Assembly: GCA_032718565.1 (NCBI GenBank)
Contig: JAVGVS010000057.1
Coordinates: forward strand, 422,432-486,431
Direction: 5' to 3'
DNA length: 64,000 nucleotides
From: Distichodus sexfasciatus
Lineage: Eukaryota; Chordata; Actinopteri; Characiformes; Distichodontidae
This document shows, piece after piece, positions 46,176 to 58,200 of this stretch (within the stretch, counting starts at the first letter, position 1; each line of letters starts with the position of its first letter). The position numbers were made by a program, and so were the translations under genes. The notes under the pieces are model-generated. The model saw nothing but the letters and a program-made list of their open reading frames with translations. It was not told the DNA's origin and ran no database searches.

Positions 46176-49100
46176 CTAAAGAAGGACAAGCCACACAATA
46201 GCGATAAGCATGAGAATGACGGCCAGAACGCAGATGCTGATGAAGACGATGTCGCTGGTGTCGTGAGGCTCCGACTCGCTTTTCTCGCTGCCTGTCTGGG
46301 CGCTGGACTGCTCTGCCAGCCGAGAGAGTTGGTCGAGTCGCAGCCGCTCCTCTGGCGTGATGATGTCGATGAAGGCCACTTTCCTCTGAGCGTCACACTG
46401 CACCTCGTACTCCTGAACGTTCTTCTGTTTCCCAATCGAAAAATCAATGTACAGAGAATTGACCAGCATGGTGATGTTGCCCCGTTTCTGCAAGTCACAC
46501 ACAACGGTCAACACACAATGGGTATATATAATATCTGATCTAGCAAATACTATGCTGCTTGCACAATATGTTTTCTTCAAGGCCGACATCGATTATTACT
46601 GATATGTTAATGAATATACTACATGTCTGCTGTAAAAATGCAAACTGGTGTCAACATTTTAGAAATACTGTCCTGTCCATCATCCCCTTGTCCTGCCTCT
46701 TCTTTGCTTCTGATTGGTTCTTTCTGATAATTCACCTGTTCATTCAGTTATTGCCTCATTGTTTGGTTTAGTTTGCCATTCCCTCCAGAATTTTGCAGGC
46801 CTTTTGGCCTAAAATCCCTGATTTTGCAGCAGCTTTACTTTAAAATTGTGGTGAAAATTGCAGGGGCAAGTCAAAGTTCCAGAAAAAAAATACGACGACC
46901 ACGAGACAACATGGCTCCAGTTTTAACAGTGCAACAAGAAACAGGAAACAACAAATAGGGCATATAGAATAAACAATATATAAATAGAATAAAAATATAC
47001 ACTTTAAACTAGAAATTGAGTATTAAATATAAACTTTAAACTAGAGGTAGAAGTAGAAATAGACAATTAGGATGCAGTATTAATCTACAACTACAAGAAG
47101 GAGGTTATTGTTGTTGCGGTGACCGCACTCTTTATTTTGCTTGTTTGAATTAAAAGGATGCTTTCCACCTCTGATGCCTCTGATTCCATTGCCACGCTGG
47201 TGTACACTGTTACAATGCCACAAAATGGGTGTGTTTGTGTTGTTGCAATATTGGAGGACCTAGTAAAAGCCAATAAAGGAGAAGAATTTCATTATGTACA
47301 TCTTAAAAGCTTTTCTGTGTCTGCTTAAGCCTGTTACCTGACCAGCAGTTCCACAATTAACGAAGCGAGCCAGGATCTTGTAGGAGGTTGGTGTCATTTG
47401 GGCGGAGCAGGACGGATTTCCCAAATATACGCTCTCCCGATCCAGCTGGGGCAGAGCATTCTGGGAGATCTGAATCTGAAACTCTGTTCTTGTGCAACTG
47501 ATGTTCACTGGCACCACTAGAACACACACACAGGAATACACACCATAAGTCAAAAAGAGACCTTGGTACCTTGGTACCTTGGCCCAAAACTTTGACAAAT
47601 GAGGGATCAAATATTTGCATCAAATATTACAGTCTACAGCACGGACACTGACCTCCCGTGTAGGAGGCGGTGAAGCCTTTGTAGGCAGAGTTGCGGTCCG
47701 TGCTGAGAACGACCAAGAGCTTGTTGGACTTGGAGGTTAAGAAAGGAGGCTGTTGGTTTCCACACCAGTGTCCCAGTGCAGTGTCCGTCTCCTTTTCCCC
47801 GTCATACACCGAAACAGAGTCGTAGTCGCAGCGGTCGGTCAGACTGTTCTCATCCTCCAGCTCCAGCATGGGAAAAAAGAGCTTGATCCTGTAGCCGGCT
47901 GCCAGAAGGATGCTCCAGTGGCAGTTGATGTTGTTGGGATAGATGTTGGGGTAGTTAGGGCTGCTGAAGTTGCCAGTCACCGCTTTCAAGACCTGCTGGC
48001 ATTCACCTTCCAGAAAACACATCATTTCAGTGAAGTTGTAGACTCTGAAAGCTCATAAAAGCAAGTTGAGATTGCATAAATGAGTGCATCGAGGCCTGAC
48101 CTGAGAAGTAACGAGCCTTGAATCCTTTGCCGCCGATGTTGAAATCGGACTTGAAGACGACGTGCAGCAGGTTGGATGTGGTCACCGTGCTGGGAGGCAA
48201 GTCGCTGCCACAGTAGTTGCCGAGGTGACGGTCGCCGTCGAAGAGGGCGATGTAGTCAAAGTTGCATCCCTCGTTGTTCTCCAGTTGGAAGTCCAGGAAG
48301 ACCAGGCTGACCACGCTGCCGTTGGACACCTGCACCGTCCACGAGCAGTCGGCGTTGTTGCTGTACTCGCTCGGGTAACCGGGGCTCGATATCACCCCTG
48401 ACAGGCCGGTCAACACACCTCCGCACATGTCTGCACCGAAAGAGAATATGTGCACAGTGTTTTCTACATCTTTCCCACAGCACTGGTGCCAAAGAGATAT
48501 GAAACCGAGGAACACTTTTTAAGGAAGCTTTTTAAGATACTTAAATATCTAAAGGTACCCCCATTCTACCCCTTCTTACCATTAAAAGAGGTCAATGTCG
48601 ACCCTACATATTTCACTTACTCACGAGTTCTTGCAAAGTTTTGGTGCTGATCTTTTTAAGTGGAAAAATGTGGCACCGATTCCAAACAGTGAACCAAGAC
48701 CGGCGTCAGTGCAGTGAAAAGGGGGCCTTAGTGTGATTTCAATTTAAAAACTGTTATTAACATTTAGGAAACTTGCTCTTATTCAGGCACTCCACTCCAG
48801 AGCTCCTTCCATTCCAAATATACAAGAATCATAATCACTTGCGAAAAGTAATATTGGTCTGCAAACAAGGACTAGGACTAGCACCACAAAACATCTACAT
48901 TATTTTGATGAATATATCCCATAAATCGATTAATTATTTGCGGGAGGCACCCCACCCTCCTGGATACTAATAAAGTAATATACTTTACCTTTCCTGTATC
49001 CCACCAAGAAGCCCCTGTGAGCCACATGTCGGTCGGAGTGGAAGATGATGGACATGACGTTCCAGGACGAGCTGAAGCGAGGAGGAGTCTCGTCTCCGCA

Positions 49101-50402
49101 GAATTTCCCCAGCAGGTTGCCCTCGTCCTCGGAGATTCCGTTGTAGATTTTGACGTAGTCGTAGGTGCAGTCGGTGTGGAACTCCAGCTCGAAGTGGTGG
49201 AAGGTGAGCAGCACCGACGAGCCCTCAGACACTACGATCAGCCACACACACTCCACGTTGTACGGGTAAAGGCCCGGGAAGTTGGGGCTGGAAATGTTGC
49301 CGCTGGCAGCCGAGAGAATCCCTCCACATTTCACACCTACAACGGTGAAGATGAGGGTGGAGGTTATTGTTCATGTAGTCGTATGATGCTGATTTGCAAA
49401 AGAGGCTTTGATTGGCGTAGATTTTAGTTTTGGATATTGATGGTCTTTTGAACGGAGCTCCTAAAGTCCAATAAGGCGATTATTTATGTTTATTTATGAT
49501 TATAAATGTTGTGGGTACAAGTTATTCTCTTGTGGGAATAAATGATTACCTGGAACGGACAAGCTAATTATCTCATGTGAACAAGTTGTCATATTGTGGG
49601 AACAAGTTATCTTATGCACAAAAATCATTGTCTCATGTGAACGAGTTATTATCTTAAGTTTTATCAGAAAGGAACAAAGCCTTCTCTTGTAGAACAAATT
49701 ATTGTCCTATCTTGTAAAACTGTAAAAGTTAATTATCTCATGGAAAAGGTTAATATCACAAGATGAATTATTATACTGTAAATAAGTTATTATCTTATGT
49801 GTACAAATTAATTATCTCATGGGAGCAGGTTAATTACCTTGTGGTAACAAGGTATCATCTTGCGGTCCCAAGTTAGTTATCTAATGGGAACAAGTTATCT
49901 TGTGTGCATACATTAGCTATCTTGCGGGAAAACATTAATATCTTGTGCATGTAAATTAAATACCATGATGGAACAATTTATTATCTTGTGAGCACAAGTT
50001 AATGATCTCATGACCATTAGAAGTTACTTATACTGTGGGATCCTGGGGGAACAAGTTAAGTATCTTGTGGGCATATGTTAAAGGAAATGAGACCTGATGA
50101 CAAGATTGTTCCTACAACATAAATAACTTGTGAGCACATGATTCAAAATCACTTTATGGAAATTTATACAGCTCAGTATGTTTACTGGTTTTCCAAAACC
50201 AACATAAAGACTTCCGAAATACAACTTAAGCTGCCCATAAGCAAAATGGGACTTCAGAAATCTCATCGGAACCTGTAAAAACATATTGCTGCTATGTTTA
50301 CAGTAAGGATGCTAAGTAGTAAACACAGAACCTACCTTTTTTGGAAGTGGCCTTGCCAAAAATGAACAACAGATGAAGGTAAACAGCTATTCTTAAACCC
50401 AT
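46176..50402 (-). CDS. cdcp2: CDCP2, CUB-domain protein with ZP-N-like module and C-terminal hydrophobic segment
   Basis: Six exons, in gene order: 50402-50336, 49336-48989, 48430-48101, 48006-47653, 47516-47338, 46487-46176; 529 codons. Exon 1 is a signal peptide (hydrophobic YLHLLFIFG core). Exons 2-4 each encode one CUB domain (about 24-138, 140-248, 250-366), with CGG or CQQ starts, SSPxYP motifs, four Cys and Ca-site-like acidic residues (DYVKIYNG, DYIALFDG). All three are flanked by phase-1 introns. Residues about 368-460 resemble a ZP-N domain: SCTRTEFQI, YLGNPSC, FVNCGTAG and EYEVQC supply four Cys in ZP-N order. A hydrophobic segment (about 506-529) ends the protein with almost no cytoplasmic tail. 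So it is secretory or membrane-anchored; ligand unknown. No ZP-C half is present. Identity is supported by neighbours TCEANC2 and MRPL37. Confidence 0.9.
49500..50060. repeat. Degenerate tandem repeat, ATCTTGTGGGAACAAGTTA-like units
   Basis: In CDCP2 intron 1, units of about 25-35 bases of type TTATCTCATGGGAACAAGTT recur about 15-20 times with heavy drift. No coding content. Confidence 0.8.
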
Positions 50403-51645
50403 AGTGTGAGAGTAGAGCCAAGCCTTGTCACATCCCGTTCAGCACAAAGTGAGAAAAATGAAATTATATTAAAAAGTGCTTTAAAAAGAGGTTTGTGGTA
50501 CGAGCATCCATTAGGACAGCGTTTAGCCCTAAAGCCTTCTGGCTTGAATGTGTAATCGGATATTGAGCAGCCCCCCTCAGCCTCTCTTCTAAATTTTAAT
50601 GAGCCCTATCGAATGCACACAGAAGGCTTGTCATGACACTGCTTGGAAAGTCGCCATGAAATGTTAATCAAGAAAGGCATCGAGAAAGGAAAGGTGAATG
50701 GTTGCATCGTACAGCGGTGCTTACAATGAGTGGATGGATGTGCAGTGTAAAATGGAGTTAAAGTGTGAATGGAGAAGGAATAATGACCAAGCTTAAACCT
50801 TTACTGTTTTCTAAATACTGCCAATTTAAGTATTCTTAACAACACAAGGAGCACTGGCCATAGTACTGAAATTCAGATTTTGCCTTGGGGCACAGGGCAA
50901 AAAATAGCAATTCTGTATGTATTTTAAAGGATCTAAAAACATTTTCTAATCCATTAAATCCCACAAACTCTCAAATATGAATTCCAAAATATATGTCTTC
51001 TTTAAAAATGTGCGGAAATGTTATCTGTAATGCAACAAAATAAAAATCTTAATTTGTTATAAACTAAGCTCCAGATTAAAACATTCCCTGTATATGTATT
51101 CAAAAAATGGCAAAGATGATTTGCCAAAAAATGGCAAAAAGATCAGACCAAATCATAAATCCCTTAACCTCTCATAACAATGAATTAACCAGAATGAAAA
51201 TTAACCAGAGTTTTTGTTACTCTTATAATTTAATAAAATTTTGTACAAATATATTTTAAGAGTTTATTTGTGTGTGTGTGTGATTTGTGTGTGTGTGTGC
51301 CCTTTGGTATGTTGGCGCCTGCCCAAGGTGGGTGCCCTCCTTGCGCCCGTAAATAGGCTCCGGTTCCCCCCCAGTTAAAATTCAGCTGTTCGGATAATGT
51401 ATGAATGAATAAATAAATGAACGAATGAATAGTATGAGTATATTTGGATTTTTCTACATTACCACCAGACGGCAGTAAGGAGCAATGTGCGCGTATTTAA
51501 CCGACACGTAGAAGAAAAGGCCAGCTTTACTTTTACCCATCGCCCTTTGCGCGGTATCATGGCAGCCTCCTGAGAAGATGTCATGAAGTCACAGTGGACT
51601 CTTTATTAGTTTATTTGTTTAAATATAAAACAGAAATTTGTTGCG
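50403..51645. other. CDCP2-MRPL37 head-to-head intergenic region
   Basis: 1.2 kb between divergent start codons. It contains a 3'-end copy of the second SINE family at about 51312-51430 and a short TG repeat near 51270-51298. There is no trace of CYB5RL, which lies here in human. The MRPL37 promoter probably lies at about 51480-51600; no TATA box seen. Confidence 0.6.
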
Positions 51646-52112
51646 ATGCTAAAGGCGACGCTACGGAGTGTCGGGAGCACGCGGCGCGTGAGCTGGAGCG
51701 CGTGCCTGCATGGGAAAGTGGCAGCGCGTGAGAAGGCTCGAGAGGTGCCCGAGATCGCCGGGCTGCAGCGCGTGACGTACGCCGAGCGCATGCACTACGT
51801 TCCCGGTCTAGCGAAACCGCGCTTCCCAGAATGGAAGAAAACCGAGAACAGGGAGCGGGAACTGTACCGGGAAGAGCCCTGTCATATCTACAGCCAGAGA
51901 ACCAACCCGCTGGAAGGTCGGAGAGAGATAGAGTTGAATTAATTTGTGCTGTGTTACGTGTTTGTGAGTGAGACAACGAGAGAGATGGCGAGGAACAGTT
52001 TATGCTGATTGTGTGTGTGTGTGTGTGTGTGGGGTGGATGTGGGGGTGAGAGTGTGTATGGGGGTTGTGGATTTAAGAGTGTGTGGATGGGTTGTTGTGT
52101 GTGAGGGCGAGA

Positions 52113-52143
<31 letters not shown>

Positions 52144-52184
52144 GTGGATGTGAGGGTGAGAGTGTGTATGGGGGTGTGGATGTA

Positions 52185-52221
<37 letters not shown>

Positions 52222-55200
52222 TGGATGTGGGGGTGAGAGTGTGTATGGGGGTTGTGGATTTAAGAGTGTGTGGATGGGTGTGTTGTGTGTGTGTGTGTGT
52301 GTGGTGGATGTGAGGGTGAGAGTGTGTATGGGGGTTGTGGATTTAAGAGTGTGTGGATGTGTGTGTGTGTGTGTGTGCGCATTTATGAGAGAAGGGGTGG
52401 ATTTGTGTGTGTTGAATTAGTGAGGACTGTGTTGAGTGTGTGAATTCGAGTGCATGTGAGGGCGAGAGAGTGCGAGTGAGGGTGGGGGGTTGTGGATGTG
52501 AGGGTGAGAGTGTGAGAGAGTGTGTTCGTGCGCGTGAGAGTGCAAGGGCGAGAGAGCGCCAGAGAGAGTGCGCAAGATAGTGAGTGAGGATGAGAGAGTG
52601 TGTGTTAGTAGAGTGTTGGTGCAAAACATTAAATCCTCTACTTATGTGATTCAGCATTTGTCTTAAAACCCTAAAAACCATTATCAGTGATCCTGCTTTT
52701 AAAGGAGCGCTGTACTGCTGAGGTATAGGTGGTAAACGTACCTGATTAAAGGTGTTACTGTGCAGGTGTGAAACAGGCTTTATGGCTGACCAAGTCTAAA
52801 GGTGTGGAGGGTTTACCTGCTCAGATCCTCTCCTTGGCCCAAAACCCCTCACTGCAGCTGGAGGAGCAGGACAGCAGAGTGCAGAATGCCATCAGACACG
52901 CTCGCTTCTGGGACACGCCGCAGAGCCGACCTACTAGAGACAGGTTCTGGTGAGTAACGTCCCCAACGCCCCATGCTGCTCCCCACTAACCTGGAACTTG
53001 GACGATATATCTGACATTAGGACTGTGTGATATGATATGATGACATATATCAGACGAGGAAATAGAAACGCTTCATATTATACTTTATCGTTTATTCTGT
53101 GGTGCCGCAAAATACACTGTTTACAGCAAATTTGTTGATGGTTTGGAAGAGGGTTTGCGGTAGCCACCACAGCATCACATGGATGTAGACACAGAGAATA
53201 CTATGGTGTTATATTTGTGCCTTAATTTGGAACTCGGAACACAACGCACGCTCGGAACACTCTGCGCCCTCACGCTCAGAATTATGGAATGCCAAGGCCT
53301 TAAAGGCACCTTACTAGACCGCTGTGAAAAGTTCTGTCTTTTGCAAATTTTACAATGTAAAAAGTGTGTTTTTACTGTCAATCGTGTAAAAATATAGGCA
53401 AACTGTGGCCAGAGTGAGCAGCGCGTTTGGAGCGCCTGTGTAGTCAGAGTTGAGTGTGCAAAGACACCAAATTTTGCTTGCGAAAGTTACACTAAATTTA
53501 CAGAAAATGTACTGTATTATGGTATATATCATTGATGGCATATGAAATGACTTATATTAGGATATGAGATTTGGATCCCGGGAGCTTACGAGCGCAAGGC
53601 GGGGAACGACCCTGGGCAGGCGCCAACACACCGCAGGGCTAACAAACTCACACCTTATGGGACCAATTTAGAGTCGACAATTAACCTATATTGCATGCTT
53701 TTTTGGACCGTGGGAGGAAACCAGAGCACCCGGAGAAAACCCACGTGAACACGGGGAGAGCTTGCAAACTCCACACAGAAAGGCCCTATGGCTGTCCCCG
53801 GGGTTCAAACCCAGGACCTTCTCGATGTGAGGTGGCAGCACTAAGCACTGCGCAGCTCTGTCGCCCCTATTCTGAATGTTGCTTTCGACTCATTTTCGAT
53901 TAATTGTCCAAGCCTTACTAAAGAGTAAACGAGATCTACTTTGAGTCGCATTTTCAGATTTCTTGTTGCTGTGTGATTGGCCGTCAGGCTCGAGTACGCC
54001 GCGTGGCATTTGGACCTCTGCTGTTCCCACGGGGTGTTGGATTTAATGAGGGTCATTAAGAGGGGAGCAGTCTGTCCATCCGGCGGGGGGGCAATCCGAA
54101 AAGCCTTTATTAATTAATCCTGCAGGCAGGGGGGCGCGGTTCACACAAGCCTTTCATTCCCCTGATGCCATTTGAAGCCTTTTTTTAAATTCTGCACCTC
54201 TCACTATCACATTCTCTCTTATTATATCATAGAAGAAACTGGCCAACAGATTCCTAAATATATTCATATATATATATATATATATATTAAAGTGAGTTTT
54301 TTTTGCCCTATTTTCTTCCTCAGTCCAACTATGCTACACAACCTGCTGCACCTGTGCCAAGGTCTGCACCTGAAAGTGCCTGAGCTGGAGCAGAGGATGC
54401 TGGCCGAGAAGTACAGCCTGGCAGCTCACTGGAGGAGAGGTGAGGAGCAGCAGCTGCAGGAGGAATAAGAACAGCGCTGCACAGAGCAGGAACAGCATGC
54501 AAACCAGTCCAAACAAAAATATTTTAATCCTTTCATTCTAAAATTACAATGTCATCAGCTTTAGTCAAACATGTAGTCGAGTTTACCTGTCTAGAACGGG
54601 ATTAAAGTCATTTAAAGTGGTTTATTGAAATTTCTAGAGAATCACAGTAACCAATGGGAACAATGACTTAATTAGTATATTGTCATTGTATATTAATTTA
54701 GATCATTAGTATCTACACTGGATCAAAAAAGGCAATTGTTGACTTATGTTCAAAATTATATTATTGTAGTATTAAGATTGTTTTGCCCACTGCACATCAA
54801 AAAACGTTGCTACAGTATTTTCCAAAACCCAAAAATTGATAGAAAACTGTCATTGATGACGTGATCTGTGTAAAAGAGTGACATTTTGAACATGTCTTAT
54901 AATTGTAGAAAATAGATAATTACTGAATCTGGTCAAAAATTGAAATTTTTATTGTTCCCTGTTGTATGAGATTGTTGATATGAAAATATTGTTTATGATA
55001 ATTGACCTTTTACAAGATATTGTAGCTACGACTAATATACAAGGCTTTCGTTTTTGACTCTCAGTGTAGAAAAGTAGTAAAAAGAAAAGTTAAATAATTA
55101 AATAAAAAAGACTTGTCAATAAAATGGTTTAAATGTTTTTTAATATTATAAAATACATTTTTGTGCACATAGAATCAGGGATCATTGAATTGAGTCCAAA

Positions 55201-58200
55201 AAAATAAGGGCCAGTTTGCCCAACTATGATTAAACTTACGCCTAGACTAACCTTGAGTTTCAGTGGAGAATCTCCTTTGGTTATAAAGTTTAGGCTAGGC
55301 TTAATCCATGTTCAGAAAACCAGCCCGAAATGTTTTGTTACCATCCAAAGTAAAAAAAAAACAAACCAAAAAACCATGAACTGAATGACTGGTTCTTGTT
55401 GAGCCAAGGCACTGGGAGCGAGACAATACTGTTAATATTGCGAATCAGATTTCCGAGGCACTACAGTCTCGTCGCTAGATTGGACGTTGTGATCTGATGG
55501 TGAAAAATGAATAAAATCTTCTCTGCTTGTTCCAGGTGAGGAGCTGTTTCAGGTGCGAGGGCAGAACGGGATTCTGCTCAGCAGTAAGACAGCTCTGCCT
55601 GCGTTGGCCGGAGAGCAGGAGGTTCAGAGCACTGCCGAATACCAGCTGGAAACTTTTTATCCCATCTCCCCCACCATCGACCTGCAGAGGGTCAACTATT
55701 ACCAACTGAAGAGCCACACCGGTCAGTCTCATCTGAAGTCTTAAACTTTGTCGTAAGCAGCTGTAAACCCTCTGATAACATTTATTCCTAAGTATTAAAG
55801 CTGGAATATTTAATGTATCCCAACCGTCAGTGCTGGGATATATTTAATAGGGATGCACGATAAGGGAATTATTGGCCAATACCGATAAACGAGGAAGGCA
55901 GACTCGAGCGCAGACAGATTTGAGCGTGTAAAGACAAGATATTTTGCCCGACAAAATTCCACTGCACGCTCAGAATTTTGACTCAAAATGCCACCGTAGT
56001 TCTGACATTTGTAATACAAGTCAAGCGAGTGTGAGCACAGAGTGGACTGAGGGTGGAGCGTTTCGAGCGTAGTGCACAATATTTTAAGAAAAAAAGTCAC
56101 TTCCCGCTCTATGTGGTGTACCAAGTCAAATAGGGCGCGTGTGACACTCCATGTACACTACCTAGTGTGTAGAGAACCGTTAAGCTACAACCCCGGCTAT
56201 TTCCTGAGATGCATACTACCACATAGAAAAGTATGATAAGACCGCCTTACCTAAAATACTATTAAGTGCAGTGGTACGCGGCTCGGGACACAGTCCATGT
56301 ACGAGCTCGCATTTGCTAACATTTTTTGCATGTGCAGGCAGAGTTGAGTGTAGAAAGTCAAGAGATTTTGCATGTGAATGTTCCACTGCATGCTCAGACT
56401 TTTGGAACAAAATAACGCCATACACGCCTGCCCAGGGTTGTTCCCCGCCTTGTGCCCAAAAGTTCCTGGAATAGGCTCCGGCCCCCCTCTGACCCCAGTT
56501 GGGATTAAGCAGTTCAGATAATGAATGAATGAATGAATGAATAACGCCATACATTTTAAGACCGAAGGCACGAGCCGTATACAATCCCACCTCGGACTTT
56601 GGACATGCCTGGCACAAGCGCTACCTTTCCGGTGTACAATAAATGAATCATCAATATCGGCTGAAAATATCGTGCAAATCTAAGCATCGGTCCGACGCGT
56701 TTAAAAAAAAATGCAATTAACGTCCAATTCCGAAGTGATTGCGATATCATTGTGCATCCTTATTTTCGATGAATTGCTCAGCCCTTGCTCTAGATATTCT
56801 GTATGTGTTGAGTGGTTGAGTCTTTATCTTTATCACTGATTAAACACACACACGTCTTGGTTTCAGGTTTCAGAGAGGACTACCCGTATCCTCACGCTCA
56901 TACACTCTTCCTGTTGGAGGCTGGAGACGCGCCCAAGCTCTACCCCGAGCAGCTCCGCGCAAAAATGATCATGTTCAGCTTCGCAAACGCACTCGCTCGA
57001 GCTCACGCGCTCTACGGGGTAAGAACAGCACCTCTTTCACATTTGGGGTGAGCGTTTTGACCGCTGTACATTATTGCAGTTACACCAGCCAGGGATACCA
57101 GAGGTGGACCGATATGGTCTTGTCAGGGCCGATACTGATAATTACTAATCAAGGAGAGCGATAACTGATATTTTGGACCGATATATGTCTACTGTAATAA
57201 TGAAAATTGATGTCGAATTTTACACATACCAAAACTAAATTTATACATTGTTTAGCATATGTTTAATTCTGAGAACGTTTCACAGTGTTCTTGTGCCGGG
57301 AACTCCCAGCTTCCGTCACAGTGCCAAACTTTGTATTTTCAGCTTTTACTGTTGATAGGCTAAACTCGTGACGTCTAACCAATAAGATTTGTTGTGAGCG
57401 AAGCATTCCACGGAGGATAGTTATCAATGCTGATAATCGGTCGACACCCAACGTATGACCCATAATAAAAATACGTATCAAACAAATATCACTTAAAATT
57501 CCTAGTTTGGGTGAACTGTCTCCTTAGAAAGGTTTTGTTTTTGCTGTTGCAGGATGAGCCCAGGGTTCTGGAGAAGCCCATCGTGGTGCAGAGCGTGGCC
57601 ACCAATGGCCGTGTTTTCCAGTTTGTGCTTTTCCAGCTCAACACCACGGAGCTGCAGTCTGATGTAGGAGTGAAGAACCTGGTGTGGCTGGAGGCAGATC
57701 AACTGCTCTACGAGTTCGCCAAAGTCAGACCTCTCATAAAGAAGAAGATGGTCAAGGTGCGTGGCTTTGGTGTTTTATATTGCTGCTTTCTGTCGAAGGT
57801 TGGACAATTAATCGAAACCACTCAGACCTTCTAATCCTCATACCCTTATATATATAAATATCAGTCCAGTAATGACTACAACTCCAAAAGCGAATGCACG
57901 ATTGTACTGTTTAACTTCCTTAACAACACCAGGGCTCACTCATAATCTCTGTGTCGCTGATGGTTTTAGCGCCGCAGGATTAGGGACCGTCACAAAATTA
58001 CACAACTGTGTAAATGAAAATTTTTGTGATGTTATTTTAATAATAAATAATTTAGCAGATACATATGGGTGTGTAATTATTACATTGTTTCAGTTAGAAA
58101 AACAGTATTTAAGTTGAGTATTTCCTTAAGCATAACAGAATGACCTCAACACAACTTATTCATTAAAAACTGGTATCGGATCAGTACTCGGGTATCGGCA

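Noticed and set aside
51968..52681. Val/Cys/Gly-rich and Thr/His/Leu-rich ORFs
   Set aside because: Translations of a TG minisatellite in MRPL37 intron 1.
56216..56617. 133- and 106-codon minus-strand ORFs in MRPL37 intron 4
   Set aside because: They span the junction of two repeats with a target duplication, so they cannot be an ancient gene.
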